DNA from: JALHST01 sp038316335
GTDB taxonomy: Bacteria > Bacteroidota > Bacteroidia > Flavobacteriales > Flavobacteriaceae
Assembly (NCBI GenBank): GCA_038316335.1
Contig: JBBQAM010000025.1
Span: 1 to 57,832, forward strand
Direction: 5' to 3'
Length of the DNA stretch: 57,832 nucleotides
Shown here: in pieces, positions 9,546-16,395 of the stretch
Layout of the letters: every line of letters starts with the position of its first letter
Numbering within the stretch: position 1 is the stretch's first letter
Notes under the pieces: model-generated
Databases searched by the model: none
Told to the model about the DNA's origin: nothing
The model's input: the letters and a program-made list of their open reading frames with translations, nothing else
Position numbers and translations under genes: made by a program

Positions 9546-11029
9546 AATCCTAATTCTGCTAAATGTTGTTCTAATTTTTGTTCAACAGCCTCAATTTGCT
9601 GTTTGATAACTATTATTTCTTCTTGGGTGGCTCTAATGTCAACAGGCTCTTCTTCTTCAAAAGTATCTACATAACGAGGTATGTTTAAATTGTAATCATT
9701 TTCTTTGATTTCATCTAATTTGGCAACATAGCTATATTTTTCAACCGTTTCCCAATTCTTGTAGGTGCTTAATATCTTTTCAATATTGGCTTCACTTAGT
9801 TTATTTTGGTTTTTGGCATTAACATATTCATTACTGGCATCAATAAATAAGACATCAGTATTATCACCTTTATTCTTGTCAAAAACTAAAATGGTCGCAG
9901 GTATGCCTGTGCCAAAAAATAAGTTAGCTGGTAAGCCTATTACCGCTTTCAAAAGATTTTCGTCTATAAGTTGTTTTCTAATTTTACCCTCAGAACTACC
10001 TCTAAACAAAACGCCATGAGGTAAAACTACCCCAGCTTTTCCATGTTCATTCAAGGTCTCAATCATATGGGTAATAAAGGCGTAATCACCCTTACTCTTA
10101 GGCGGTACACCTCTATGAAAACGATTGTAACGGTCTGCATTAGCATTTTCTGCACCCCATTTGTCCAATGAAAAAGGAGGGTTAGCAACCACCACATCAA
10201 ACTTCATCAAGGCATCATTCTCTTTTAATAATGGGTTGTTTAAAGTGTCTCCCCATTCTATATGAGCGTTGTCCATTTCATGCAAAAACATATTCATACG
10301 AGCTAATGCCCAAGTGCTACCATTTACTTCTTGACCATTAAGAGCTACATTTTTACTACCTATTTCATCTGCTACTTTTAATAACAACGAGCCAGAACCG
10401 CATGTGGGGTCGCATACCCTATCACCTTCTTTCGGCTCTACCAGTTTTGCTAATAAGGTAGATACCTCTGAAGGAGTGTAGAATTCTCCAGCTTTTTTAC
10501 CAGCATCTGAAGCAAAGTTTGCAATAAGATATTCGTAACTATCTCCAATAATATCGTTCCCTTCAAGGTTTGATGGTCTTAAATCTAGTCCTTCAAAATC
10601 TGTAAGCAAATTTTTCAACCTTCTATTACGGTCTTTAGTTTGCCCTAAATTAGACTCTGAATTATAATTGATATTACGAAAAACCTTTTCGAGTTTAGAA
10701 CGATTAGCATCCTCTAAATTCTCTAATGCAACATTAATAATGTCTCCTAAATCAGGTTCGTTTCTTTTTTCATAGATATAATCAAAGGAACATTCTAGGG
10801 GTACTTTAAAACGCTCGTGTTTCATTGCACGTTCTACACGTTCTTTGTCTCCGCTATACTTATCCATATAATCCACTCTCTTTTCTTTATTTACATCAGA
10901 GATGTATTTTATAAAGAGCATGGTTAATATATAATCTTTGTATTGAGCGGCATCAATAGTACCTCTGAAGGTGTCGCATGCTGCCCAGACCTTGTTGTTA
11001 ATTTCTTGTTGTGTTAATTTCTTTGTCAT
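9542..11029 (-). CDS. hsdM: Type I restriction enzyme, M (adenine methyltransferase) subunit
   Basis: N6-adenine DNA methyltransferase of the type I complex. 495 residues. An N-terminal HsdM_N helical domain (WAACDTFRGTIDAAQYKDYIL) precedes the methylase core. SAM-binding motif I is DPTCGSGSLLLK at about residues 206-217. Catalytic motif IV is NPPFSLDKW at about 283. The YTPSEVSTLLAKL segment before motif I is also typical. A C-terminal coiled helix (IIVIKQQIEAVEQKLEQHLAELGL) should contact HsdS. It lies 6 nt downstream of the 96-residue protein gene. All catalytic residues are present, so the system is predicted to be active. Confidence 0.96.
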   Translation of the reverse strand: MTKKLTQQEINNKVWAACDTFRGTIDAAQYKDYILTMLFIKYISDVNKEKRVDYMDKYSGDKERVERAMKHERFKVPLECSFDYIYEKRNEPDLGDIINVALENLEDANRSKLEKVFRNINYNSESNLGQTKDRNRRLKNLLTDFEGLDLRPSNLEGNDIIGDSYEYLIANFASDAGKKAGEFYTPSEVSTLLAKLVEPKEGDRVCDPTCGSGSLLLKVADEIGSKNVALNGQEVNGSTWALARMNMFLHEMDNAHIEWGDTLNNPLLKENDALMKFDVVVANPPFSLDKWGAENANADRYNRFHRGVPPKSKGDYAFITHMIETLNEHGKAGVVLPHGVLFRGSSEGKIRKQLIDENLLKAVIGLPANLFFGTGIPATILVFDKNKGDNTDVLFIDASNEYVNAKNQNKLSEANIEKILSTYKNWETVEKYSYVAKLDEIKENDYNLNIPRYVDTFEEEEPVDIRATQEEIIVIKQQIEAVEQKLEQHLAELGL

Positions 11030-11035
11030 CGTATT

Positions 11036-11326
11036 TTATTTGTCTATTTGGATTTGGATTTTTTCAAGTATTATAGTGTATTCGGCTTTTTCTTTACTTT
11101 CTATTTCAATCAGTGCGTTAAAAATACGCCTAGCTGTCAATAATTGTCCCAATGACCAATTGTTATAATCTACTGTCCTAAGAGCACTACTAAAGGTAAA
11201 TTCTAACCCTCCAAAACCATGTTTATTTTCATCCAGAAGAGCCATCCTAGCTTCGGCAATAGTTAGAGTTTTATATTTATTTATTAATCGATTTAAATTC
11301 TCGTGGTCATCCCTAGATTTATTCAT
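11036..11326 (-). CDS. Small hypothetical protein upstream of hsdM
   Basis: 96 residues, helical and charged, beginning MNKSRDDHENLNRLINKYKTL. No family recognised. It overlaps the preceding HsdS-like gene by 8 nt and ends 6 nt before hsdM, so it is translated within the same operon. The central segment GFGGLEFTFSSALRTVDYNNWSLGQLLTARRIFNAL might be a helical DNA- or protein-binding module. Function unknown. Confidence 0.6.
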   Translation of the reverse strand: MNKSRDDHENLNRLINKYKTLTIAEARMALLDENKHGFGGLEFTFSSALRTVDYNNWSLGQLLTARRIFNALIEIESKEKAEYTIILEKIQIQIDK

Positions 11327-11897
11327 AATGCTTCTTAGATTTATTCATAATTTTATTTATAAGTCCCCTTTTTAGGGCTATTCTTTTCTCCAGCAAATTT
11401 TGTGTTAGTTGTAAATCTTTGTCCAACAAGTCAATGAATTCTATCATATTTTGCTGCTCCTTCATTGTAGGGATAACAACAGTTATTTCCTCTAGTTCCT
11501 TTTTTGGAATCGAAGTAATGGTCGCACCAGCTCCAATAAGTTTAAGGTTGTATTGTATCTTTTCTGAATTGAGATATTGAGCCAAGTAAGAACCCAATAC
11601 TTCGGATACATTTGTTCTAATGATAAAAAAGAGGGAAGAGGGAATTGTTTTGCCCATATCTTCAGTATATGCCCATGCAAAAGTTCTATGTCCCTTACCA
11701 GCTAAAATAACATCATTGGGTTGGAGCAAGAATTTATCGTTCTTGCCATCAAGCTCTATAAAACTCTTTTCAAACTTTGTAGGTTTATAAAGGGTATTGA
11801 AATGCCCCGCATGCAAGTATTTGACACTCCCTTTTTCTTGGGGCTTGTCATACGAACCAAACTGAATTTCCGCAATATCACCTAACTTTTGAAGCAT
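11319..11897 (-). CDS. Half-length HsdS-like protein with a single TRD
   Basis: 192 residues, first gene of the operon. The start MLQKLGDIAEIQFGSYDKPQEKG resembles the entry of a type I target-recognition domain. The end (IPTMKEQQNMIEFIDLLDKDLQLTQNLLEKRIALKRGLINKIM) has the P-x-x-EQQ conserved helix found after each TRD of HsdS. So it is one TRD plus one conserved helix, half of a normal S subunit. Such half subunits can dimerise or substitute for HsdS in known type I systems; here it coexists with a complete hsdS about 2.2 kb downstream. It may alter specificity or act as a regulator. The start is the first ATG after a TAnnTTTG box. Confidence 0.8.
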   Translation of the reverse strand: MLQKLGDIAEIQFGSYDKPQEKGSVKYLHAGHFNTLYKPTKFEKSFIELDGKNDKFLLQPNDVILAGKGHRTFAWAYTEDMGKTIPSSLFFIIRTNVSEVLGSYLAQYLNSEKIQYNLKLIGAGATITSIPKKELEEITVVIPTMKEQQNMIEFIDLLDKDLQLTQNLLEKRIALKRGLINKIMNKSKKHYE

Positions 11898-11929
11898 AAA
11901 ACACTCTGTTTTTTATCAATGTTCAGTTA

Positions 11930-11937
11930 CAAAGATA
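11930..11937 (-). promoter_or_regulatory. -7 box of the RM operon promoter
   Basis: The minus strand reads TATCTTTG, a perfect Bacteroidota TAnnTTTG -7 element, 32 nt upstream of the HsdS-like start codon. No TTTG is present at the usual -33 distance. That position is instead occupied by the first of two direct repeats (11947-11969). The promoter may therefore depend on, or be blocked by, a protein that binds the repeats. Confidence 0.6.
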
Positions 11938-11946
11938 ATAAAAAAA

Positions 11947-12000
11947 TTATTGTAGAGCGTTTCTAATTAATTTATTTTTATTGTAGAGCGTTTCTAATTA
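11947..12000. repeat. Two 23-bp direct repeats 31 bp apart at the RM operon promoter
   Basis: Identical 23-bp copies occupy 11947-11969 and 11978-12000. Their core on the plus strand is TAGAGCGTTTCTAATTA. The 31-bp period is close to three helical turns, so both copies would present the same face of DNA. They lie immediately upstream of the TATCTTTG -7 box of the RM operon. The natural reading is an operator for a regulator of restriction, although no C-protein gene is evident. Confidence 0.75.
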
Positions 12001-12081
12001 TAAATTAATTAATAAGATTATTGGTGTTTATTGATGATTTATAGGTGCTATTAGCTAGGGAATAATTTTATAAATATATGT

Positions 12082-12495
12082 TCACATCTTCTTTACGCTC
12101 CATCTTGGCTCTGGAATCATTGTAAAGTCTTCATTGTATTTCATGAAATGTAAAACAATTTCTTCCTTGCTTATGTTGCAGACTCTTAATAATGTTAGCC
12201 CATTTACAAGTTTATCATGAACTCTTTGACTAGATACCTTTAATTTGGAAAAAGCAATATTGGGGTCAACAGTTCCCTTAATTTCATATTCTTCCACCGA
12301 AGCACCCCAAGAAACTGTCAAGTCAATGCCATTGTTGTTTTCAATATAACTAGGAGAATTGTACTCTCTTTTAAAATATAGTTTAGCAATCTCAACAGCA
12401 ATTTTTCCAACATCGGCATTTTTGCCAAGATTTGAATTGTTTTGGCTCAATACTGTTTGTTGTTCTTTGGTTGTGATAAACCTTTCAACTTTCAT
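12082..12495 (-). CDS. Small PD-(D/E)XK-like protein
   Basis: 137 residues. Around residues 55-72 it reads GIDLTVSWGASVEEYEIKGT, which matches the D-(x)n-ExK core of a restriction-endonuclease-like fold. The preceding helix (GKIAVEIAKLYFKREY) and the N-N-N-G-I-D-L motif fit the same fold; similar modules occur in DUF3883-type proteins. It is divergent from the 136-residue protein at 12562, which also carries a nuclease-like core, with 66 bp between the two ATGs. It lies outside the RM operon. Activity is unproven. Confidence 0.6.
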   Translation of the reverse strand: MKVERFITTKEQQTVLSQNNSNLGKNADVGKIAVEIAKLYFKREYNSPSYIENNNGIDLTVSWGASVEEYEIKGTVDPNIAFSKLKVSSQRVHDKLVNGLTLLRVCNISKEEIVLHFMKYNEDFTMIPEPRWSVKKM

Positions 12496-12561
12496 TTGTT
12501 ATGATGTTTGAATTTTAAATTAAGATATTTGGAATTAATAAAGCAAAAACCTTTTAATATT

Positions 12562-12972
12562 ATGTTGGATAAAATTAACTATGACGATTTGAATTCAAGA
12601 CAAAAGGAAACTTATAATTTTCAAAAAGTCTCTGCTGTTTTAGCGGATTATGGTTTTGCTACAATAAAGCTTAATGACGATTGGCAAGGTGCGGATTTTA
12701 TAGCTCAACACATAAATGGAGAAAGATATTTGAAGGTGCAGCTAAAGGCTAGGCTAACTTTTGATAAAAAATATTTAGAGAAAGATTTACAGGTTTGTTT
12801 TCCTTACAAAGAGAATTGGTATTTATATAACCATGATGAATTGCTTAATGTCTTTCTTAATCATTATGGTGATAGTATGGCTGTTAGTAAGTCATGGCTA
12901 GAGGAAGGGACTTATACTTGGAAAACTTTAAGTAGGAAGAATATAAAGCTATTAGAGCATTTTAAAATTTAA
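12562..12972 (+). CDS. Small restriction-endonuclease-like hypothetical protein
   Basis: 136 residues from the ATG at 12562 (MLDKINYDDLNSRQKETYNFQKVS). A longer frame starting with TTG at 12508 exists, but the ATG start gives a compact protein whose first residues look like a conserved N-terminus. The core GADFIAQHINGERYLKVQLKAR near residues 42-62 follows the D...QxK variant of the PD-(D/E)XK fold. The C-terminal segment NWYLYNHDELL is typical of small proteins found beside restriction systems. It is the only plus-strand gene in the island and is divergent from the other nuclease-like gene. Confidence 0.65.
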   Translation: MLDKINYDDLNSRQKETYNFQKVSAVLADYGFATIKLNDDWQGADFIAQHINGERYLKVQLKARLTFDKKYLEKDLQVCFPYKENWYLYNHDELLNVFLNHYGDSMAVSKSWLEEGTYTWKTLSRKNIKLLEHFKI

Positions 12973-13641
12973 TGTGCAATCAAAATAATACCATGACCAC
13001 TAATAAACTTATATTTAATGATAGGCTTTTTTGACTAAACTTTTGGTAGGCTTAAATTTAAGAAAAATGTCGCTGGTTTTTGAAAATAAATGGTAAAAGA
13101 ACTGCTCCTCTATCATCTTTGTATTTGTTTTCCATTTTATTAACCTACCCGTTTAAAAGCGATTTTAACTTATATTTTGAAATATTTACAGCTAATAATT
13201 CTTTCCCTTATGTGTGCGTATTACAAATTACTTAAAATCTTACAAGACTGCAATCGCGCAGTTATTTAATTTGTATAACATTAAATACAATAAAGTAGGT
13301 ATTAATCAATATTTAATGGGAATAAAATATTAGTAAATCATAAAAATAAACTGATAGGAAAAATAACTAATTTATTTAAATGACCCGTGCTGTAAAATAA
13401 CACTTCAGTCAAGCCATAGCTCAATACTCGTATTAGATATTCCTTAAAAACTGAATAATTTGGGACTACTAACCCTACCCTCTAACGATAGGGGGCATCG
13501 TATTAAAATTTGTTCTATACCCCCCCCCACATGTTTCTAATAACAAGTTTATATCTAGTTGATGAGACAGGTGTACGAAATGATTTTTACATTTTTCTCA
13601 AGTATTTGAAATATATGGCGTTGTATTAGAATTAGATGGTT
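12973..13641. other. 669-bp gene-free stretch in the island
   Basis: I see no credible coding frame. The DNA is very AT-rich with one exceptional homopolymer, nine consecutive C at 13520-13528. It lies between the 12562 gene (pointing into it) and the stop of the HTH gene (also pointing into it), so it is a convergent intergenic space. It could hold terminators, but no clean stem with a T-run was found. Confidence 0.6.
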
Positions 13642-13920
13642 TCAGTTCAATCTGATTAAGGTATTTTCGATTTCGCTCCGCTTATAATATACTCTGTTTC
13701 CTGATCCGTAACTAGTAAGTTTGCCTTTTTTTGTCCAATTCCATAATGTGGTCATGTTAATTTTAAAATAGTCTACAACTTCTTGGCGTGTCATTAATTT
13801 CTCTGGTTCTTTGGGCTGGAGATTTTCTTTTATATTTTTGAGTTCCTCCTCAATAGACTCAAGTCTTTTCAAAACATGTGCCATCGCAATTGGTAAATCT
13901 TCAAATTTTAGTTTGGACAT
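13642..13920 (-). CDS. MerR/excisionase-type helix-turn-helix protein
   Basis: 92 residues from the ATG at 13920 (MSKLKFEDLPIAMAHVLKRL). A longer frame begins at 13977, but its extra 19 residues overlap the hairpin at 13972-14005 and look non-conserved. The N-terminal half is a coiled coil (LESIEEELKNIKENL). The C-terminal half reads LMTRQEVVDYFKINMTTLWNWTKKGKLTSYGSGNRVYYKRSEIENTL, the HTH_17 signature in which the last residues form the winged element. Such proteins are frequent in Bacteroidota mobile elements, where some act as excision or mobilisation regulators. No integrase is nearby, so this is a hint of mobility only. Confidence 0.78.
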   Translation of the reverse strand: MSKLKFEDLPIAMAHVLKRLESIEEELKNIKENLQPKEPEKLMTRQEVVDYFKINMTTLWNWTKKGKLTSYGSGNRVYYKRSEIENTLIRLN

Positions 13921-13971
13921 TATAAATAAATAAGAAATTTCAAATGGAATTTTTGTATTCACTTCTCTGCG

Positions 13972-14005
13972 CAACACTTAACAATAATGTTGTTACTTAG
14001 TGTTG
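13972..14005. repeat. Inverted repeat overlapping a gene end
   Basis: CAACACT (13972-13978) pairs with AGTGTTG (13999-14005). Inside it, AACAA (13980-13984) pairs with TTGTT (13990-13994) around a 5-nt loop. The nested hairpin covers the stop codon of the 143-residue CxxC gene and lies upstream of the HTH gene. No T-run follows on either strand, so it is not a typical terminator. It may be an operator or an attenuating structure. Confidence 0.5.
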
Positions 14006-14424
14006 ATGGATTTTCGCAAATCTTGCATATCTATAAAACGCCTACTTCCAGAATACCCCCAGCTTTGATTACATTGCTCCATATCAAATCCATTTGGCGA
14101 CTTATTTAAAATAGCAAAGGCAAAAACAGGTTTTATTTTCTTTGCGGATGGTAAGTATCTGTAGTGCTGTACTTCTCTTTCTTTGGAGTAGAATTCAAGG
14201 ATGTCCACATTAGGATGACATATCTTGCAATATTTCTTGACCATCACTAAATTCATCACCTCATTACTTCTAGCTTCTGTAAAAAGCTTATGTAGGTATG
14301 ATAGAAAGCTATATTTGTTCAGCCCGTTTATAATAGAATTTTCACTTAAGTAGGGTTCTATTATTCTAGTATCAAGGCTCTCGCAGGAGGCAATAAACTT
14401 TTCAATAGTTGGAGATTCTTTCAT
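13993..14424 (-). CDS. Hypothetical protein with CxxC motif, tandem paralogue A
   Basis: 143 residues. It is related to the next gene upstream (14465-14908). Both share an opening helix (IEKFIASCESLDTRIIEPYLSE versus IKETFLEACRNLDSSVFEPLID), then a Y-x-FL segment, then a C-K-x-C motif (KKYCKICHPN here) and a terminal aromatic region where FAFAI aligns with FAYNI. The single CxxC could be half of a metal site completed by dimerisation or by other cysteines, such as the Cys near residue 118. Family and function unrecognised. It is separated from its paralogue by 40 nt. Confidence 0.62.
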   Translation of the reverse strand: MKESPTIEKFIASCESLDTRIIEPYLSENSIINGLNKYSFLSYLHKLFTEARSNEVMNLVMVKKYCKICHPNVDILEFYSKEREVQHYRYLPSAKKIKPVFAFAILNKSPNGFDMEQCNQSWGYSGSRRFIDMQDLRKSINTK

Positions 14425-14464
14425 GTCGACAAAAAATATTTCGATTTAAAACTAAAAATATATT

Positions 14465-14908
14465 TTAATCATAATCGATCCAAGTTAGATTAGGGTCTCT
14501 GTTTTTCTTGAATTCTCTTTCGTAGCCGTCACTGTAATTACATCTAAAAATGTCTTTTATTTCTCCTTGCACCTCTTGAATATTATAGGCAAAAGCTGGC
14601 TTGCCAACTTTAGGCTCAACATAAAACTCATGCACAACTTGACCTCTAAAACACATTTTACAGGTCCCCATTACTAGTTCCACTTTTTCTACACCTTCTC
14701 CCTTTAAATAATCAAACTGCTTCTTCATGGAGTGCAAAAATCTGTACTTGTCTAAATCCTGAAAGAGCTGTTCTTCATCAATTAAGGGTTCAAAGACAGA
14801 GGAATCCAGATTCCTACAAGCCTCTAAAAAGGTTTCTTTAATAAATTTAGAATTAGCTCTGGAGGAAGTCTCTTCTTTGGTTTTAAGCTTAATGAGTTCT
14901 TTTACCAT
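14465..14908 (-). CDS. Hypothetical protein with CxxC motif, tandem paralogue B
   Basis: 147 residues, beginning MVKELIKLKTKEETSSRANSKF. It shares the layout of the 13993-14424 protein: F-x-E-A-C-R-N-L-D, F-x-E-P-L-I-D, K-Y-R-F-L, then GTCKMCFRGQVVHEFYVEPKVGKPAFAYNI. The overall identity is modest, so the duplication is old. The two genes point the same way with no other gene between them and are presumably co-transcribed. I cannot assign a family. The CxxC plus aromatic segment suggests a small metal-binding or disulphide-bearing domain. Confidence 0.62.
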   Translation of the reverse strand: MVKELIKLKTKEETSSRANSKFIKETFLEACRNLDSSVFEPLIDEEQLFQDLDKYRFLHSMKKQFDYLKGEGVEKVELVMGTCKMCFRGQVVHEFYVEPKVGKPAFAYNIQEVQGEIKDIFRCNYSDGYEREFKKNRDPNLTWIDYD

Positions 14909-14938
14909 AATTGTATTATTAAATAGTTTCAGATTATA

Positions 14939-15427
14939 TTATTTTTTAAAATAATAATCATCCACAATGTTAAGTCCTTCAATTTCATTTATTAAATGAG
15001 TTGTTTTAGAATCAATTAAGTCAATAAAATCTAGTGTTAATCTATAGGGACTTCCATCATCGCTTATCATATTGAAAGTAAATAAAATGGATTCATCTAC
15101 ACTAAAATCGGCATAAGCCTTTTCATAGAACTTAGTTGATTCATCGAATATTTGTTGTTTGCCAATTGAACGAGTGCCATACCATGCGTTTATTGGAAAA
15201 GAAAAGTACTTTATCGGATTATCAGCAACATGAAAAATGATATTGTTAACTCTCTCATTTTTAGGGCTTTTAATTACAAAGACCTTATATTTTCCACTTA
15301 TTAAGTTTTCACCTTTATTAACTCCCCTACTTATGTATATTTTTTGTTTATTAAAGGTTATTTCCAATAAGGAATAATTATACATTGAAGAATAAAGTTC
15401 TGATAAAATTTTTTCAATTGAATTCAT
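14939..15427 (-). CDS. Hypothetical protein, 162 residues
   Basis: Begins MNSIEKILSELYSSMYNYSLLEITFNKQ and ends NIVDDYYFKK. No family recognised. The composition suggests a beta-rich soluble domain (KYKVFVIKSPKNERVNNIIFHV, ILFTFNMISDDGSPYRLTLDFIDLI). The stop of the upstream membrane-anchored gene is 1 nt away, so the two are very likely translated together. AT-rich like the rest of the island. Confidence 0.55.
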   Translation of the reverse strand: MNSIEKILSELYSSMYNYSLLEITFNKQKIYISRGVNKGENLISGKYKVFVIKSPKNERVNNIIFHVADNPIKYFSFPINAWYGTRSIGKQQIFDESTKFYEKAYADFSVDESILFTFNMISDDGSPYRLTLDFIDLIDSKTTHLINEIEGLNIVDDYYFKK

Positions 15428-15428
15428 T

Positions 15429-15821
15429 TTAATTACCTCTTATTAATTTTCTCTCATAAGCCCCCAATTCTTGCTCAATAATATTTATCATATCAACCTG
15501 TGGCATACTCTCGGGGAATTTCCAATTTAAAGAATGATTTCCAAATCCTGTACTTATATGTTGCCAATAAATACTAACATCTTCAAAACCATGACTAACC
15601 GTAAATCTAGTAATGACATTTGGGTCTTTTACAGCCATAGTGATTGAACTTCTATTCTTCTTTTCAATTTTCATTTTTGGAATTCTTAAAAAATGATTTA
15701 TAAGTACTCCATACTTCAGATTAAAACCACCTTGGCTCTGAACTCTTTGAACTTCTTCTTGTTTATTTCTAAAAAATAAGAATATAAAAAAGATAATTAC
15801 TGCTATTACTATATATCCCAT
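15429..15821 (-). CDS. Hypothetical membrane-anchored protein, 130 residues
   Basis: The N-terminus is one hydrophobic helix (MGYIVIAVIIFFIFLFFRNKQEE), followed by a cytoplasmic-type soluble domain of about 105 residues ending IIEQELGAYERKLIRGN. No family recognised. It precedes the 162-residue gene by 1 nt, forming a two-gene unit at the right end of the island. A possible role would be a membrane tether for its partner, but nothing in the sequence proves it. Confidence 0.55.
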   Translation of the reverse strand: MGYIVIAVIIFFIFLFFRNKQEEVQRVQSQGGFNLKYGVLINHFLRIPKMKIEKKNRSSITMAVKDPNVITRFTVSHGFEDVSIYWQHISTGFGNHSLNWKFPESMPQVDMINIIEQELGAYERKLIRGN

Positions 15822-16156
15822 ACAGGCAAAACGACTTTTTTGTGCATTAATTTTAACTTTAGGTTTTTTCCTGCTTAATATATCAACTTTTTAATTGAAA
15901 GTGTTAAAATCTTTAATGAATTTGAGAATAAACTTATCTGTTTTTTGATTTGGATAAACCATTAGTGCTTTCGGTTTGCAATTTTCTTTATAGTTCCAAA
16001 TATATATTCTCGTTATTACCTAGTTTAACTCCATACCCTCATTTATTTTTTTTGCCTCCATAATTCTAAAAGGTGCTTTTAAATTTATAGTAAGTCCCAA
16101 AGAATAAAGAAACGCTTTACATAGGTCGAACTAAATATCGGGAATATTGTGGGAAT
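15822..16156. other. Gene-free junction between island and tRNA
   Basis: About 335 bp, AT-rich, no credible frame on either strand. It must contain the promoter of the leftward 130-residue gene, but no clean TTTG/TAnnTTTG pair was identified. If the island integrated at the tRNA 3' end, the right junction should lie here or just inside the tRNA. I found no second copy of the tRNA 3' end in the window. Confidence 0.5.
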
Positions 16157-16195
16157 AAAAAAAGCCAATCAATTGATATTCAATTGATTGGCTTT
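16157..16195 (-). terminator. Rho-independent terminator of tRNA-fMet
   Basis: A perfect 16-bp stem (16161-16176 with 16180-16195) encloses the 3-nt loop TAT. Read on the minus strand it ends in GGCTT followed by a T-run (complement of the A-run at 16157-16163). It starts 8 nt beyond the tRNA 3' end and is oriented to stop leftward transcription from the tRNA before the island. Confidence 0.85.
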
Positions 16196-16203
16196 CATAT
16201 TAG

Positions 16204-16276
<73 letters not shown>

Positions 16277-16286
16277 ATATGGACGG

Positions 16287-16318
16287 CAAAGATACAACGG
16301 TTTTTTTGCTTTATCAAA
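16287..16318 (-). promoter_or_regulatory. Promoter of tRNA-fMet
   Basis: On the minus strand, TTTG (16318-16315), a 20-nt spacer, then TATCTTTG (16294-16287): an exact match to the Bacteroidota -33/-7 consensus. The expected start point is about 5 nt before the mature tRNA 5' end. This is the cleanest promoter in the window and serves as the reference for other -7 calls. It also shows that a frame starting at 16279 on the plus strand is not the true start of the downstream symporter. Confidence 0.8.
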
Positions 16319-16395
16319 CCTTGTGTGAAGAATATTTTTTGGCGCAATCCCATGGAAAAAACATAAAATCCATACCTTCGGACATTATATTTTCT

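Noticed and set aside
11947..12000. Short CRISPR-like array
   Set aside because: Only two copies with an 8-bp interval and no cas genes; better read as a promoter element.
12508..12561. TTG start of the 12562 gene
   Set aside because: The extra 18 residues look non-conserved and the ATG at 12562 starts a typical compact protein.
13921..13977. Upstream start of the HTH gene at 13977
   Set aside because: It lies in the nested hairpin and adds an unlikely hydrophobic leader; ATG 13920 preferred.
16279..16395. Longer start of the symporter gene at 16279
   Set aside because: It would overlap the tRNA-fMet promoter region and begin 3 bp from the tRNA 5' end; the ATG at 16396 gives the normal N-terminus.
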